In this document: positions 45,181 through 52,909 of the stretch, piece by piece | Layout of the letters: every line of letters starts with the position of its first letter | Position numbering within the stretch: the first letter of the stretch is position 1 | Assembly: GCF_001426755.1 (NCBI RefSeq) | Contig: NZ_LMFJ01000001.1 | Span: 2,528,909-2,592,908 of the forward strand | Direction: 5' to 3' | DNA: 64,000 nt | From: Aeromicrobium sp. Root495 | Lineage (GTDB): Bacteria > Actinomycetota > Actinomycetes > Propionibacteriales > Nocardioidaceae | Notes under the pieces: generated by a model | Database searches by the model: none | What the model was told of the DNA's origin: nothing | Seen by the model: the letters and a program-made list of their open reading frames with translations, nothing else | Translations under genes and position numbers: made by a program

Positions 45181-47151
45181 TCAGAGCGCCCCGTCGCGGG
45201 TGAGCACCGCACCGAAGGTCCGGAGCAGGATCCGCGCATCGAGCCACAGGCTCCAGGTGTTCACGTACTGGAGGTCGACGCGGATGGACTCCTCCCACGT
45301 GAGCCGCGAACGGCCGCTCACCTGCCACAGTCCGGTGATGCCGGGGCGCACGTGCAGACGGCGCCACATCCACTCGCTGTACTCGGCGGTCTCGGTGGGA
45401 AGGGCCGGCCTGGGGCCGACGAAGGACATGGTGCCCCTCAGGACGTTGACGAGCTGTGGCAGCTCGTCGAGCGAGGACCGGCGCAGGAGACGCCCGACCC
45501 GGGTGATGCGCGGGTCGTTGGTCAGCTTGAAGAGCGGGCCGGCCCCCTCGTCGTACAGCGCGAGGTCGGCGAGGCGCTCCTCGGCGTCCGCGGTCATGGT
45601 GCGGAACTTGAGCATCGTGAACGGATGACCGTCGCGACCGGTCCGGACCTGGCGGAAGATCACCGGGCCAGGAGAGTCCAGCCGCACGGCCAGCCCGACG
45701 AGGAGCAGCAGGGGCGAGATGACCACGAGCGCGAGGGCCGCGGCCAGCCGGTCGAAGCCGGACTTCACACCGGCCGACACGAGGTGGTGGTTGGGCGGGC
45801 GCATGCCCAGCACGACCTGACCCCCCAGCTGGCGGGGTCGGATGTACTCGACGTGGTCGTTGAGGTCGGTGAGCACCACGCTCTCCACGCCGACGCGCTC
45901 CATGGCCCACGCGAGGTGGCGCAGGGCGGGTGACGTGAGAGCCGCGTCGGCCGCCACGACCACGGTGGTGGCCCGGTGACGCGCCACGGCGCCCATCACC
46001 TCGGGGACGACGCGGTCGATGGAGCCGATGGCGCCGGCCGGGATCCGCTCGGCCCCCTGCCGCCAGACGCACGTGGCCACGACCTCGATGTCCGGGTCGT
46101 CCTGCCACCGCCTCACCAGCTCGGCGGAGCGACCCTGCTCGCCCACGACGACCGTGCGCTGACGACGCAGCACGCGACGGTTCAGCAGCGCGGCGCCGGC
46201 GTGGACCGCCGCTGCGACGAGGGTCGCCGCGAGTCCCTGCCTCAGGTCGGGGACGTCGGTGACGGCCGCCAGCACCAGCCCGAGCAGGACGACACCCGCC
46301 GCCGCGACGAGCCGCGTGGCCGGGACGAGCGAGCGGGCCCGCTCGTAGGCGGGCAGCGCGCAGAAGGAGTAGACGAGCCACACCGCGATGGACGCGGTGG
46401 TGACGGCGGCCGTGGGCTGGCCCACGGAGAGCTGACGCAGCGCGACCAGTCCGGCGACGAACGCGCCGACGTAGCCGAGCAGACCCTGCTGCACCGCAGC
46501 CCTGAGGCTCGAGCCGAGGGACCGCGCCGAGCGTTCGTGGCTGGCGCGCAGGTAGTGCTCGCCGAACGGCTGGTCGTCGGTGACGCGGGGCGACGGACCC
46601 GAGGGGCGCGCCGTGGAGCGGCGCTCGAGCGACTGCTGGGCGGTGGGACGCGGGCGGCCCACGGGACGGCTGAGGTGCCGGACCGCCTCGGACACGCCCT
46701 GGGTGGGCCGCTGCGACGAGAGCCGGGACGGCACGCTGCCGTCGAGCACCCCGGCAAGGAGCCGGTCGAGCTCCTCCTGCGTCTCGGCGACGTGGATGAG
46801 TCCCATGGCGGCGAGCCGTCGGCTCAGCACGACCTGGTGGTCGTCGACGACCTCGTCGTCGACGGGGACGCGCGGCACGACGATGGGGATGCGACCGGCC
46901 TTGCGGGCGTCCATGAGACCGCCCGCGCCGCCCTGGAGGACCACGACGTCGGCGCTGCGGTAGTGCTCCAGGAGAGCCCGGGAGTCGAGCATCTCGTGGT
47001 TGTCGGCGCCCTCGATGGGCCGCGTGGAGCCGTGCTGGAACATCACCTTGGCCTGGTGGGCGGCGGCCCACGGCTCGAGCCAGTCGACGAACCGGTCGAA
47101 CGGATGGTGATAGGTCCCGACGCTGGCGGCGACGGTGAACGGCTTCCTCAC
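45181..47151 (-). CDS. PssE/Alg13-like glycosyltransferase domain fused to a polyprenyl sugar-phosphate transferase
   Basis: The 656-residue frame holds two enzymes. Residues 1-140 are an Alg13/PssE domain (TVAASVGTYHHPFDRFVDWL, VVLQGGAGGLMDARKAGRIP), the UDP-sugar-binding half of a split GT28-type transferase. After a 75-residue polar linker come four or five membrane helices (about 222-330), a nucleotide-binding-like region (333-430), and a C-terminal WbaP/ExoY domain (465-656) with MLKFRTMTADAEERL, DELPQLVNVLRGTMSFVGPR and RPGITGLWQVSGRSRLTW, which transfers a sugar-phosphate to undecaprenyl phosphate. The GTG start overlaps the PssD stop (GTGA). An internal GTG at 46695 could make the second enzyme alone. 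Confidence 0.82.
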   Translation of the reverse strand: MRKPFTVAASVGTYHHPFDRFVDWLEPWAAAHQAKVMFQHGSTRPIEGADNHEMLDSRALLEHYRSADVVVLQGGAGGLMDARKAGRIPIVVPRVPVDDEVVDDHQVVLSRRLAAMGLIHVAETQEELDRLLAGVLDGSVPSRLSSQRPTQGVSEAVRHLSRPVGRPRPTAQQSLERRSTARPSGPSPRVTDDQPFGEHYLRASHERSARSLGSSLRAAVQQGLLGYVGAFVAGLVALRQLSVGQPTAAVTTASIAVWLVYSFCALPAYERARSLVPATRLVAAAGVVLLGLVLAAVTDVPDLRQGLAATLVAAAVHAGAALLNRRVLRRQRTVVVGEQGRSAELVRRWQDDPDIEVVATCVWRQGAERIPAGAIGSIDRVVPEVMGAVARHRATTVVVAADAALTSPALRHLAWAMERVGVESVVLTDLNDHVEYIRPRQLGGQVVLGMRPPNHHLVSAGVKSGFDRLAAALALVVISPLLLLVGLAVRLDSPGPVIFRQVRTGRDGHPFTMLKFRTMTADAEERLADLALYDEGAGPLFKLTNDPRITRVGRLLRRSSLDELPQLVNVLRGTMSFVGPRPALPTETAEYSEWMWRRLHVRPGITGLWQVSGRSRLTWEESIRVDLQYVNTWSLWLDARILLRTFGAVLTRDGAL

Positions 47152-47597
47152 AGGACGACGCCGACGTTCTGTGCCTTCGGCAGGCGCTCGACGAGCTGGT
47201 CCCACTGCGTCAGGTACTCGTCGACGACCGGGTAGACGAGCCGGCCCGTGAGCGACGGCTTGTCGATGCGGTCGACGGTCTCCATGAAGATGGTGCGGGC
47301 GCCCACCGCGTGCGCCTGCCACATGAAGGGGACCGCGACCGCCGCACCCGTGCTGAAGACCACGTCGGGCTTCCACTCGTGCAGGATCCGGCGGGCGAGA
47401 CGAGCGTTGCGGAGCAGGTTGGGCACGTTCCGCTGGGTGGGGTAGTGGCACTCGACGACGCGCTCGCGGGCGAGCTTCATGCGGGCGTCCGCGGTGGGGC
47501 CGGTGACCCAGAGCCGCTCGTGACGTTCCCACCAGGGCTTGAGCGCCAGCGCCTGGGCGAGGTGACCCCCGGACGAGCATGCGATCAAGATCTTCAT
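47148..47597 (-). CDS. PssD/Alg14-like glycosyltransferase subunit
   Basis: The 149-residue protein is the membrane-recruiting partner of PssE/Alg13: KILIACSSGGHLAQALALKP at the start, STGAAVAVPFMWQAHAVGAR and FMETVDRIDKPSLTGRLVYP are Alg14 signatures. With the PssE domain of the next gene it would form an active transferase that adds the second sugar to a lipid-linked intermediate. It overlaps that gene by four bases and lies 18 bases after the family-2 glycosyltransferase. Confidence 0.86.
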   Translation of the reverse strand: MKILIACSSGGHLAQALALKPWWERHERLWVTGPTADARMKLARERVVECHYPTQRNVPNLLRNARLARRILHEWKPDVVFSTGAAVAVPFMWQAHAVGARTIFMETVDRIDKPSLTGRLVYPVVDEYLTQWDQLVERLPKAQNVGVVL

Positions 47598-47615
47598 CGA
47601 CGTGTTCCTGCTTCC

Positions 47616-48560
47616 TTAGATTCCCTTGCCCAGACGGCGGGCTGCCGCCTGGACGAAGTGCGGCGTGGCGAGGCGCAGGCCGATGGCCAGGGCGAGCCAC
47701 GCGCGCAGGTTGGTGGGCTGGACGCGCAGGACCTGGCGAGCGACCTCGCGGCCCTCGCGGCGCTGGTCCGAGGACACCAGACCGAAGGCGATCTGCGAGC
47801 GCAGGCGCGCTGCCGCCGCGGGCGACTGCTCGATGTCGGGGTGCTTGGCCAGCAGGTAGGTGAGCGCCTGGGCGTACTGGGCCCACTGGCCGAGGAAGTA
47901 CGACTGGCCCTGCCAGCGGACCGAGACGAGCGGACGGTTGACGAGCGGGATGTCGGCGACGGCCGACGCGCGCAGCAGGACGTCGGTGTCCTCGCCGTAG
48001 CCGCGCGGCAGCTCCTCGTCGATCAGCCCGATCTCCCCCACGAGGGCCGCGCGGCGGAACACGAAGCTGCTCGAGTGGAGCGCCGTGATGCGGTCCTCGA
48101 CCAGGTCGCCGTGGGTGATGAGGTCGGACGGCGCGAGGCGGTCGTGACCGCGGCGGCCGTCGTCGAACCGGGACGCGGTGCCCACGAGGCGGGCCTGCGG
48201 ATGGGCCTCGAAGAGCGGCATCTGGGCGGCCAGCTTGCCCGGGAGCCAGACGTCGTCGTCGTCGAGGAAGGCCACGAAGTCGTGGGAGGCGGCCAGGATG
48301 CCGGCGTTCCTGGCGCCGGCGAGACCACGCGTCCGCTCGTTCACGACGGCGCGCAGGGTGCGGTCGGCGGCCAGCTCGACGTCGGGGAGCTCGGCCTCGC
48401 AGGCGTCGAACACCACGACGACCTCGATGGGTCCCGCGTAGTCCTGGCTCAGGATGCTCTGCACCGCGGCACGCATGAGCTCGGGCCGGCGGTGCGTGGG
48501 CACGACCGCCGTGACGGGGGCGGACGCGACGTCCACCGCCGTCCTCGGCACGCTGCTCAC
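47616..48560 (-). CDS. Family 2 glycosyltransferase
   Basis: The 314-residue enzyme has a GT-A fold: VTAVVPTHRRPELMRAAVQS, VVFDACEAE, GLAGARNAGILAASHDFVAF and FLDDDDVWLPGKL with the metal-binding DDDD region. GYGEDTDVLLRASAVADIPL is the acceptor-side acidic motif. The C-terminal 90 residues are helical and may contact the membrane. It would add one sugar of the repeat unit. The GTG overlaps the stop of the cytidylyltransferase gene (GTGA). Confidence 0.88.
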   Translation of the reverse strand: MSSVPRTAVDVASAPVTAVVPTHRRPELMRAAVQSILSQDYAGPIEVVVVFDACEAELPDVELAADRTLRAVVNERTRGLAGARNAGILAASHDFVAFLDDDDVWLPGKLAAQMPLFEAHPQARLVGTASRFDDGRRGHDRLAPSDLITHGDLVEDRITALHSSSFVFRRAALVGEIGLIDEELPRGYGEDTDVLLRASAVADIPLVNRPLVSVRWQGQSYFLGQWAQYAQALTYLLAKHPDIEQSPAAAARLRSQIAFGLVSSDQRREGREVARQVLRVQPTNLRAWLALAIGLRLATPHFVQAAARRLGKGI

Positions 48561-49006
48561 CGCTCGACCTGGAGCTCGTGCGCGGAGAGGAACGAGCGCA
48601 GCATGGTGCTGCTCGTGTGGGTCGTGTAGGGGAAGTAGACGACGGCGACGTCGAGCTCACTCATCTCGCGCTCGAGCCGCGCACCCCGCGGCGTGCCCTG
48701 CCAGTCGTCGCCCTTGAAGATGACCTCGAACGGGCGCTGGTGCCAGATCTGGCGCTTGTCGGCGTGACGGTCGATCACGACCTCGTCGACGATGCCGAGG
48801 GCGGAGATGATGTCGATCCGCTCGTCGCATGGCACGACGGCAGGACGACCCTTGAGGTAGGCCACGTACTCGTCGCTCGCCACGCCCACCACGAGGTGGT
48901 CACAGTGGTTCCGCGCGCGGCGGAGCAGGTTGAGATGGCCGACGTGGAACATGTCGTAGACGCCGCTCGCATAGCCGACGCCGAACTTCTGGGCTGCGGC
49001 GTTCAT
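48557..49006 (-). CDS. TagD-like cytidylyltransferase
   Basis: The 149-residue protein has the nucleotidyltransferase motifs: YASGVYDMFHVGHLNLLRRA (HxGH) and a C-terminal YTTHTSSTMLRSFL in place of the usual RTxGISTT. GLYCEROL-3-phosphate cytidylyltransferase and related enzymes share VVGVASDEYVAYLKGRPAVV and VIFKGDDWQGTPRG. It likely makes a CDP-alcohol such as CDP-glycerol for the polymer; a CDP-alcohol phosphotransferase is encoded 7 kb away in the other arm. GGGAGACC precedes the ATG. Confidence 0.82.
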   Translation of the reverse strand: MNAAAQKFGVGYASGVYDMFHVGHLNLLRRARNHCDHLVVGVASDEYVAYLKGRPAVVPCDERIDIISALGIVDEVVIDRHADKRQIWHQRPFEVIFKGDDWQGTPRGARLEREMSELDVAVVYFPYTTHTSSTMLRSFLSAHELQVER

Positions 49007-49145
49007 GCGATCGGTCTCCCGAGCTGAGGTGTCACTGGTTCCCTCCCCCTTGATGACGCGTGCTGCGTCCTTCAGAGGAGGAGAGCGTCGAGACGGCCGG
49101 TCATGACGCGCCGGACGGCCCGACTTGTCCCGGCGAGGACCCGGG

Positions 49146-50042
49146 TCAACGGGGCAGGTAGACCCGGATCCGGTCGACCTCGAACGTGGCCGGAAGCCGC
49201 GTGGTGCCTGGGCGGGAGGGGTCGAGCCGGCCCCAGTACGCGCCACCGACCTGGAGGTTCAGCCGGATGTTGAGCGCGCCGGTGGAGGCGAGCCACGGGG
49301 CGTCACGCGTCTGCACGACGCCCGTGGTCCGGCCGTCGACCGAGAACCGCAGACACCCGGGGACGCGGTCCACGGCGAAGTCGTGCAGGCCGCGGTCGAG
49401 CTGGAGGTCCGGCGCCGACCAGCCGCGCAGGCTCTGCGAGCCCGGGCCGCTCTCGGTGTCGGAGTGGACGGCCCAGGCCGCGGAGCCCGGGAGCGAGCGC
49501 CCGTCGGTGACGGGGGTCCCCCAGGCCTCCATGACGTCGATCTCGGCAGGACCGTCGGTCTCGCGGAGCCAGAAGGCCGGCCAGAGCGCGCGGGATCGAC
49601 CCGCGTCGACGGGCAGACGGGCTCGCATCTCCCACCGGCCGTAGCGCTGCTCGTGGTGACCGATCGTGTCGAGGTAGCCCGTGACGACCGGGCGCTCGGG
49701 CGTGCCGCCGGAGCGGGCCGTGATGCGCAGCCGGCCGTCCTTCACGCTCACGGCGGAGCGCTCGATCCGTGCCTGGTCGAACGACAGCGACGTGTCGTCG
49801 CGCACCGTCCATCGATCGCGGTCCACGGTGGGCCCGTCGAAGTCGTCGGACCAGGCGAGACGGCCCTGGTCCTGACGGCTGAGGTCGAGCGACCGGAGCT
49901 GCCCGCTCGAGCACGCCGCGGGACCGGTGGAGGTCCCGGACCCGTCGCGCGACAGCCACGTCCACCCGGCCAGGCCCGCCACGAGGGTCGCTGCGACGCC
50001 CAGGAGGAGGGTCCGCCGACGTCGCTCAGGCGATGCGCGCAC
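49146..50042 (-). CDS. Secreted or anchored glycoside hydrolase family 16 protein
   Basis: The 298-residue protein has an N-terminal membrane/signal helix (about 10-30) and a GH16 domain. EIDVMEAW (about 168-175) holds the catalytic ExDxxE glutamates; RYGRWEMRARLPVDAGRSRA and LWPAFWLRE flank it. GH16 enzymes cut beta-1,3/1,4-glucans or related polymers. It probably trims or releases the polysaccharide made by this locus. The start lies within the end of the sigma-factor gene (17-base overlap). Confidence 0.86.
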   Translation of the reverse strand: MRASPERRRRTLLLGVAATLVAGLAGWTWLSRDGSGTSTGPAACSSGQLRSLDLSRQDQGRLAWSDDFDGPTVDRDRWTVRDDTSLSFDQARIERSAVSVKDGRLRITARSGGTPERPVVTGYLDTIGHHEQRYGRWEMRARLPVDAGRSRALWPAFWLRETDGPAEIDVMEAWGTPVTDGRSLPGSAAWAVHSDTESGPGSQSLRGWSAPDLQLDRGLHDFAVDRVPGCLRFSVDGRTTGVVQTRDAPWLASTGALNIRLNLQVGGAYWGRLDPSRPGTTRLPATFEVDRIRVYLPR

Positions 50043-51006
50043 GTCCCTCGAGACAGCCGCACCGCTGGTCGTGACGATCTCGTCCGAGCGGGTGGACCGA
50101 TGCCTGCTGGTCGAGGGCGGGCCCGGCCTCGGCGACGGGGCGCACCGGAGCGGGCGCGGCCGTGCGCGGGACGGCGTCCGCGAGGTGGCGGTTCACGTCG
50201 CGCAGCTCGGCGAGCGCACCCCGGCAGCCGGAGCACGCGTCGAGGTGGGCGTCGACGACCTGCCGGTCGCGGCGGGTCAGGGACTGGCGCGCGCGTCCAC
50301 CGAGGAGCACCCGGACGGGGCGGCACGCAGCGGGCAGCGAGTCGATCGTGCGGGTGACGTGGGCGTCGAGGTAGGCCTGGCGCAACGCACCCCGGGCCCG
50401 GTAGGCCAGGGCCGACACGGCGTTGGGCCGGATGCCGAGCTCCTCGGCGACCTCGCGGGGACGCAGTCCCTCCACCTCCACGCGCCAGAGCACGAGGCGC
50501 CAGCGCTCGGGGAGCTGGGCCAGGGCGTCGCGCACGAGCTCCTGCTCCACGCCCTCGAGGCCGCCGCCGTGGAGGGTGGCCGTGCCGTCGAGCTCCTCGA
50601 GCTCGTCGGTGACACGCACCCGCGCCCGCTGCTTGAGCCGACGGCCGACCTCGTGGCGCACCGACGTGAAGAGGTACGCCCGGAAGGCGGTCTGCGGTCC
50701 GCGGCCCCGACGTACCTGGTCCAGCACCTGGGCGAAGGTCTCGGCCACGACGTCGTCGGCCTCGACGGCCGGACCGAGATGGCGCGCCAGTCGCAGCGCC
50801 GGGTAGCTGTACCGACGGTAGAGCTCGTCGAAGGCGCCCTCGCTCCCGGCACGGGCCAGGTCGAGCAGCATCAGGTCGTCGAGATCGGCGAGGGTGCCGA
50901 CGGCGTCGAGCGACGTCCCGGCCTCGTCGAGGTCCTGCTGGACGGGACGGCGCGAGGAGATGACCTCGACCGTCAGGTCTGGTGTGGTGAGTGGAGCACG
51001 TGACAC
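50026..51006 (-). CDS. ECF sigma factor with C-terminal zinc-finger (anti-sigma-like) domain
   Basis: The 326-residue protein has sigma region 2 (about 45-118; GAFDELYRRYSYPALRLARH, DDVVAETFAQVLDQVRR), region 4 (about 165-222; LPERWRLVLWRVEVEGLRPR, ELGIRPNAVSALAYRARGAL) and then a zinc-finger segment VDAHLDACSGCRG (HxxxCxxC), like zf-HC2 anti-sigma factors. A sigma factor carrying its own ZAS-like tail may sense signal directly without a separate anti-sigma protein. It heads the minus-strand arm of the polysaccharide locus. GTG start with GGGGGA upstream. Confidence 0.87.
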   Translation of the reverse strand: MSRAPLTTPDLTVEVISSRRPVQQDLDEAGTSLDAVGTLADLDDLMLLDLARAGSEGAFDELYRRYSYPALRLARHLGPAVEADDVVAETFAQVLDQVRRGRGPQTAFRAYLFTSVRHEVGRRLKQRARVRVTDELEELDGTATLHGGGLEGVEQELVRDALAQLPERWRLVLWRVEVEGLRPREVAEELGIRPNAVSALAYRARGALRQAYLDAHVTRTIDSLPAACRPVRVLLGGRARQSLTRRDRQVVDAHLDACSGCRGALAELRDVNRHLADAVPRTAAPAPVRPVAEAGPALDQQASVHPLGRDRHDQRCGCLEGRARIA

Positions 51007-51357
51007 TTTTTTGATCCCCCGATCATGGAGGCCTCCCGTCCTGGGTGAGGACGACTACGGCCCGAGGTAACTGGTGGTTACGCACTTAAGGAAACTAGGC
51101 ACCCCTGCATGTCGGGACAACCCGGAAGACACGTCGTGAACAAGTTTCGTCGTCAACCGGTTGCGTGGACAGTGCCGGGTGGTCCCCGTCGTTCCGGGCC
51201 GTTCGGCCCCTCTCACCCTGCCGCACTGCGGCGAACGTGACGATGCACTCATCCACACCCCTGGAGGCCTGCGTCACGGACCAGGCCCCCGGGACTCTCC
51301 CCTCCTGAAGCGCCACGGCACTCCGGGCGCTCCCGGGGACCGAGAGGAATCACATCC
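51007..51357. other. Divergent intergenic region of the polysaccharide locus, no gene
   Basis: This 351-base gap separates the sigma-factor gene from the Wzz-like gene. It contains GTAACTGGTGGTTAC (51068-51082, inverted repeat GTAAC/GTTAC), and an AACCGGTT palindrome (about 51157-51164). These are candidate sites for control of both arms. No reading frame looks coding. Confidence 0.5.
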
Positions 51358-52614
51358 ATGGGCACACCTGCTCAGCCGGCACAGCTCACCGACGTGCTCA
51401 GCACGCTCAACCGACACCGCAGCATCCTGGCGGCCGCGGCCCTCATCGGGCTCGTCCTGGGACTCGTCGCAGCGCTGGTCGTCCCAGCCCGCTACACCGC
51501 CACCTCGTCGGTCGTCGTGCGCGTGCTGGACGACTCCTCGGACGACGGGTCCTCCACGCCCACCATGGCCACCGAGTCGGCCATCGCCAGCTCCTGGCGC
51601 GTCGCCGAGGTCGCGTCGGCGTCGCTCGAGGAGCGCCACGACGGCGTGAGCCCCTCCGACGTCCAGTCCGCCACCGAGGTCAGCGCCACCCCGGACTCCG
51701 AGGTGCTGCGCATCACCTTCCACGGCGACTCCGCGAGGAAGGCCGGCGACGGGGCCGACGCGGTCGCCGCGGCCTACCTCACGATCCGCCAGGAGGACGC
51801 CACCGACCTCGCTGCCGACCTGAGCAAGAAGGTCGACGACCGCATCAACGAGCTGGGGGCCCTGCGTTCCAACCGCACGCGTCAGGTGCAGATCGACGAG
51901 CTCAGCCGTCGCCTCGCCGCGCTCACCGCCGCCGACCTCGACCCGGGCGAGGTCGTCAGCCCGGCGCGCGGCTACGCCGCCAAGGCCACCCCCGGCTTCC
52001 TCCCCCTCGGCCTGGGCGGCCTCGTGCTCGGTCTCCTCATCGGCATCCCGGTCGCCCTCGTGCGCAAGGACGAGGTCGACACCGGCATCTCGTCCACCGA
52101 CGCCTTCCTCGGCGTGAACCGCGAGCTCGTGCTCGACGGCACCAAGGACGTCGACCGCGCCGAGACGTGGGACATCGCGGCCTTCATGCTCATGACGCCG
52201 CAGCTGCAGCCCGAGGACGACCCGTTCCTCATCATGCTCGACTCCGAGTCCGCGCCCGGTCGTCCGGCACCCGGCCAGGAGTTCGTCGACGCCCTGGCCC
52301 GTCGCGGTCAGCCGGCCCGCCTCGTCGACGCCGGTGCGGTCAACGAGGGCAAGATCAGCCGCGGCTGGCCCACCGACCGCAAGCGCAGCCTCTGGTCGGG
52401 CGAGATCGTCGTCATCGACACCACGCTCGTGTCCTCCGACGCGCTGCGCGTGGCCATCGGCACGCGCTCCGACTCCGTCGTCCTGGCCCGCACCACCTCC
52501 GACGACGCGAGCGACCTGAGCCGCCTCATCGGGCTGCTGCACTCCAAGCAGGCCGACGTCAGCCTGGCCGTGCTGTTCCCCCCGGCCCCCGAGCGGATCT
52601 CGCTCCTGGCCTGA
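51358..52614 (+). CDS. Wzz-like chain-length determinant protein
   Basis: The 418-residue protein has an N-terminal membrane helix (about 24-45), an extracytoplasmic helical region (about 50-210, including ADLSKKVDDRINELGALRSN), a second helix (about 216-238) and a cytoplasmic domain that resembles a tyrosine kinase of the Wzc/BY type but lacks a Walker A loop. It would set polymer length in the Wzx/Wzy pathway. The ATG has AGAGGA upstream. It faces the flippase gene across a repeat array. Confidence 0.78.
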   Translation: MGTPAQPAQLTDVLSTLNRHRSILAAAALIGLVLGLVAALVVPARYTATSSVVVRVLDDSSDDGSSTPTMATESAIASSWRVAEVASASLEERHDGVSPSDVQSATEVSATPDSEVLRITFHGDSARKAGDGADAVAAAYLTIRQEDATDLAADLSKKVDDRINELGALRSNRTRQVQIDELSRRLAALTAADLDPGEVVSPARGYAAKATPGFLPLGLGGLVLGLLIGIPVALVRKDEVDTGISSTDAFLGVNRELVLDGTKDVDRAETWDIAAFMLMTPQLQPEDDPFLIMLDSESAPGRPAPGQEFVDALARRGQPARLVDAGAVNEGKISRGWPTDRKRSLWSGEIVVIDTTLVSSDALRVAIGTRSDSVVLARTTSDDASDLSRLIGLLHSKQADVSLAVLFPPAPERISLLA

Positions 52615-52643
52615 CGCGAGCTGCGGTCCGGCCCTCGGGGGCT

Positions 52644-52900
52644 GGACGAACGATGAGGGGTCGGGGTCGCCACAGCGGCCCCGGCCCCTCGTCGTTCCCC
52701 ACGGACTCTCCAGGCGGGGACGAACGACGAGGGATGGTGGTCGCCACCACGACCAGAAACCCTCATCCATCGTCACCCCCGAACAACCATGAGGGATCCG
52801 GGTCGCCACCACGACCAGAAACCCTCACCCATCGTCACCCCGGACCGACGACGAGGGATCGGGGTCGTCGACGCGACCAGGAACCCTCATCCTTCGTCCA
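52644..52900. repeat. Tandem array of four imperfect hairpin repeats (62-bp period)
   Basis: Units at about 52644-52700, 52716-52779, 52780-52841 and 52842-52900 each read GACGA..GAGGGAT..GGTCGC, then GCGACC-like, then CCCTCATC..TCGTC, so each folds into a hairpin. Units 2-4 repeat every 62 bases exactly (GAGGGAT at 52729, 52791, 52853). It lies between two convergent genes, where it could act as a multi-hairpin terminator or REP-type element. Confidence 0.75.
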
Positions 52901-52909
52901 GGGCGGGGG

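Noticed and set aside
43441..45933. Plus-strand open frame of 830 codons
   Set aside because: It is the shadow of the acyl-CoA ligase and sugar transferase genes and shows no domain.
47152..48660. Upstream extension of the sugar transferase frame to 1159 codons
   Set aside because: The added part is opposite in frame to PssD and GT2 genes, which carry real motifs, and the GTG at 47151 overlaps the PssD stop as expected for coupling.
52644..52900. CRISPR array
   Set aside because: The repeats are 62 bases long, adjacent, variable and self-complementary, with no unique spacers and no cas genes nearby.
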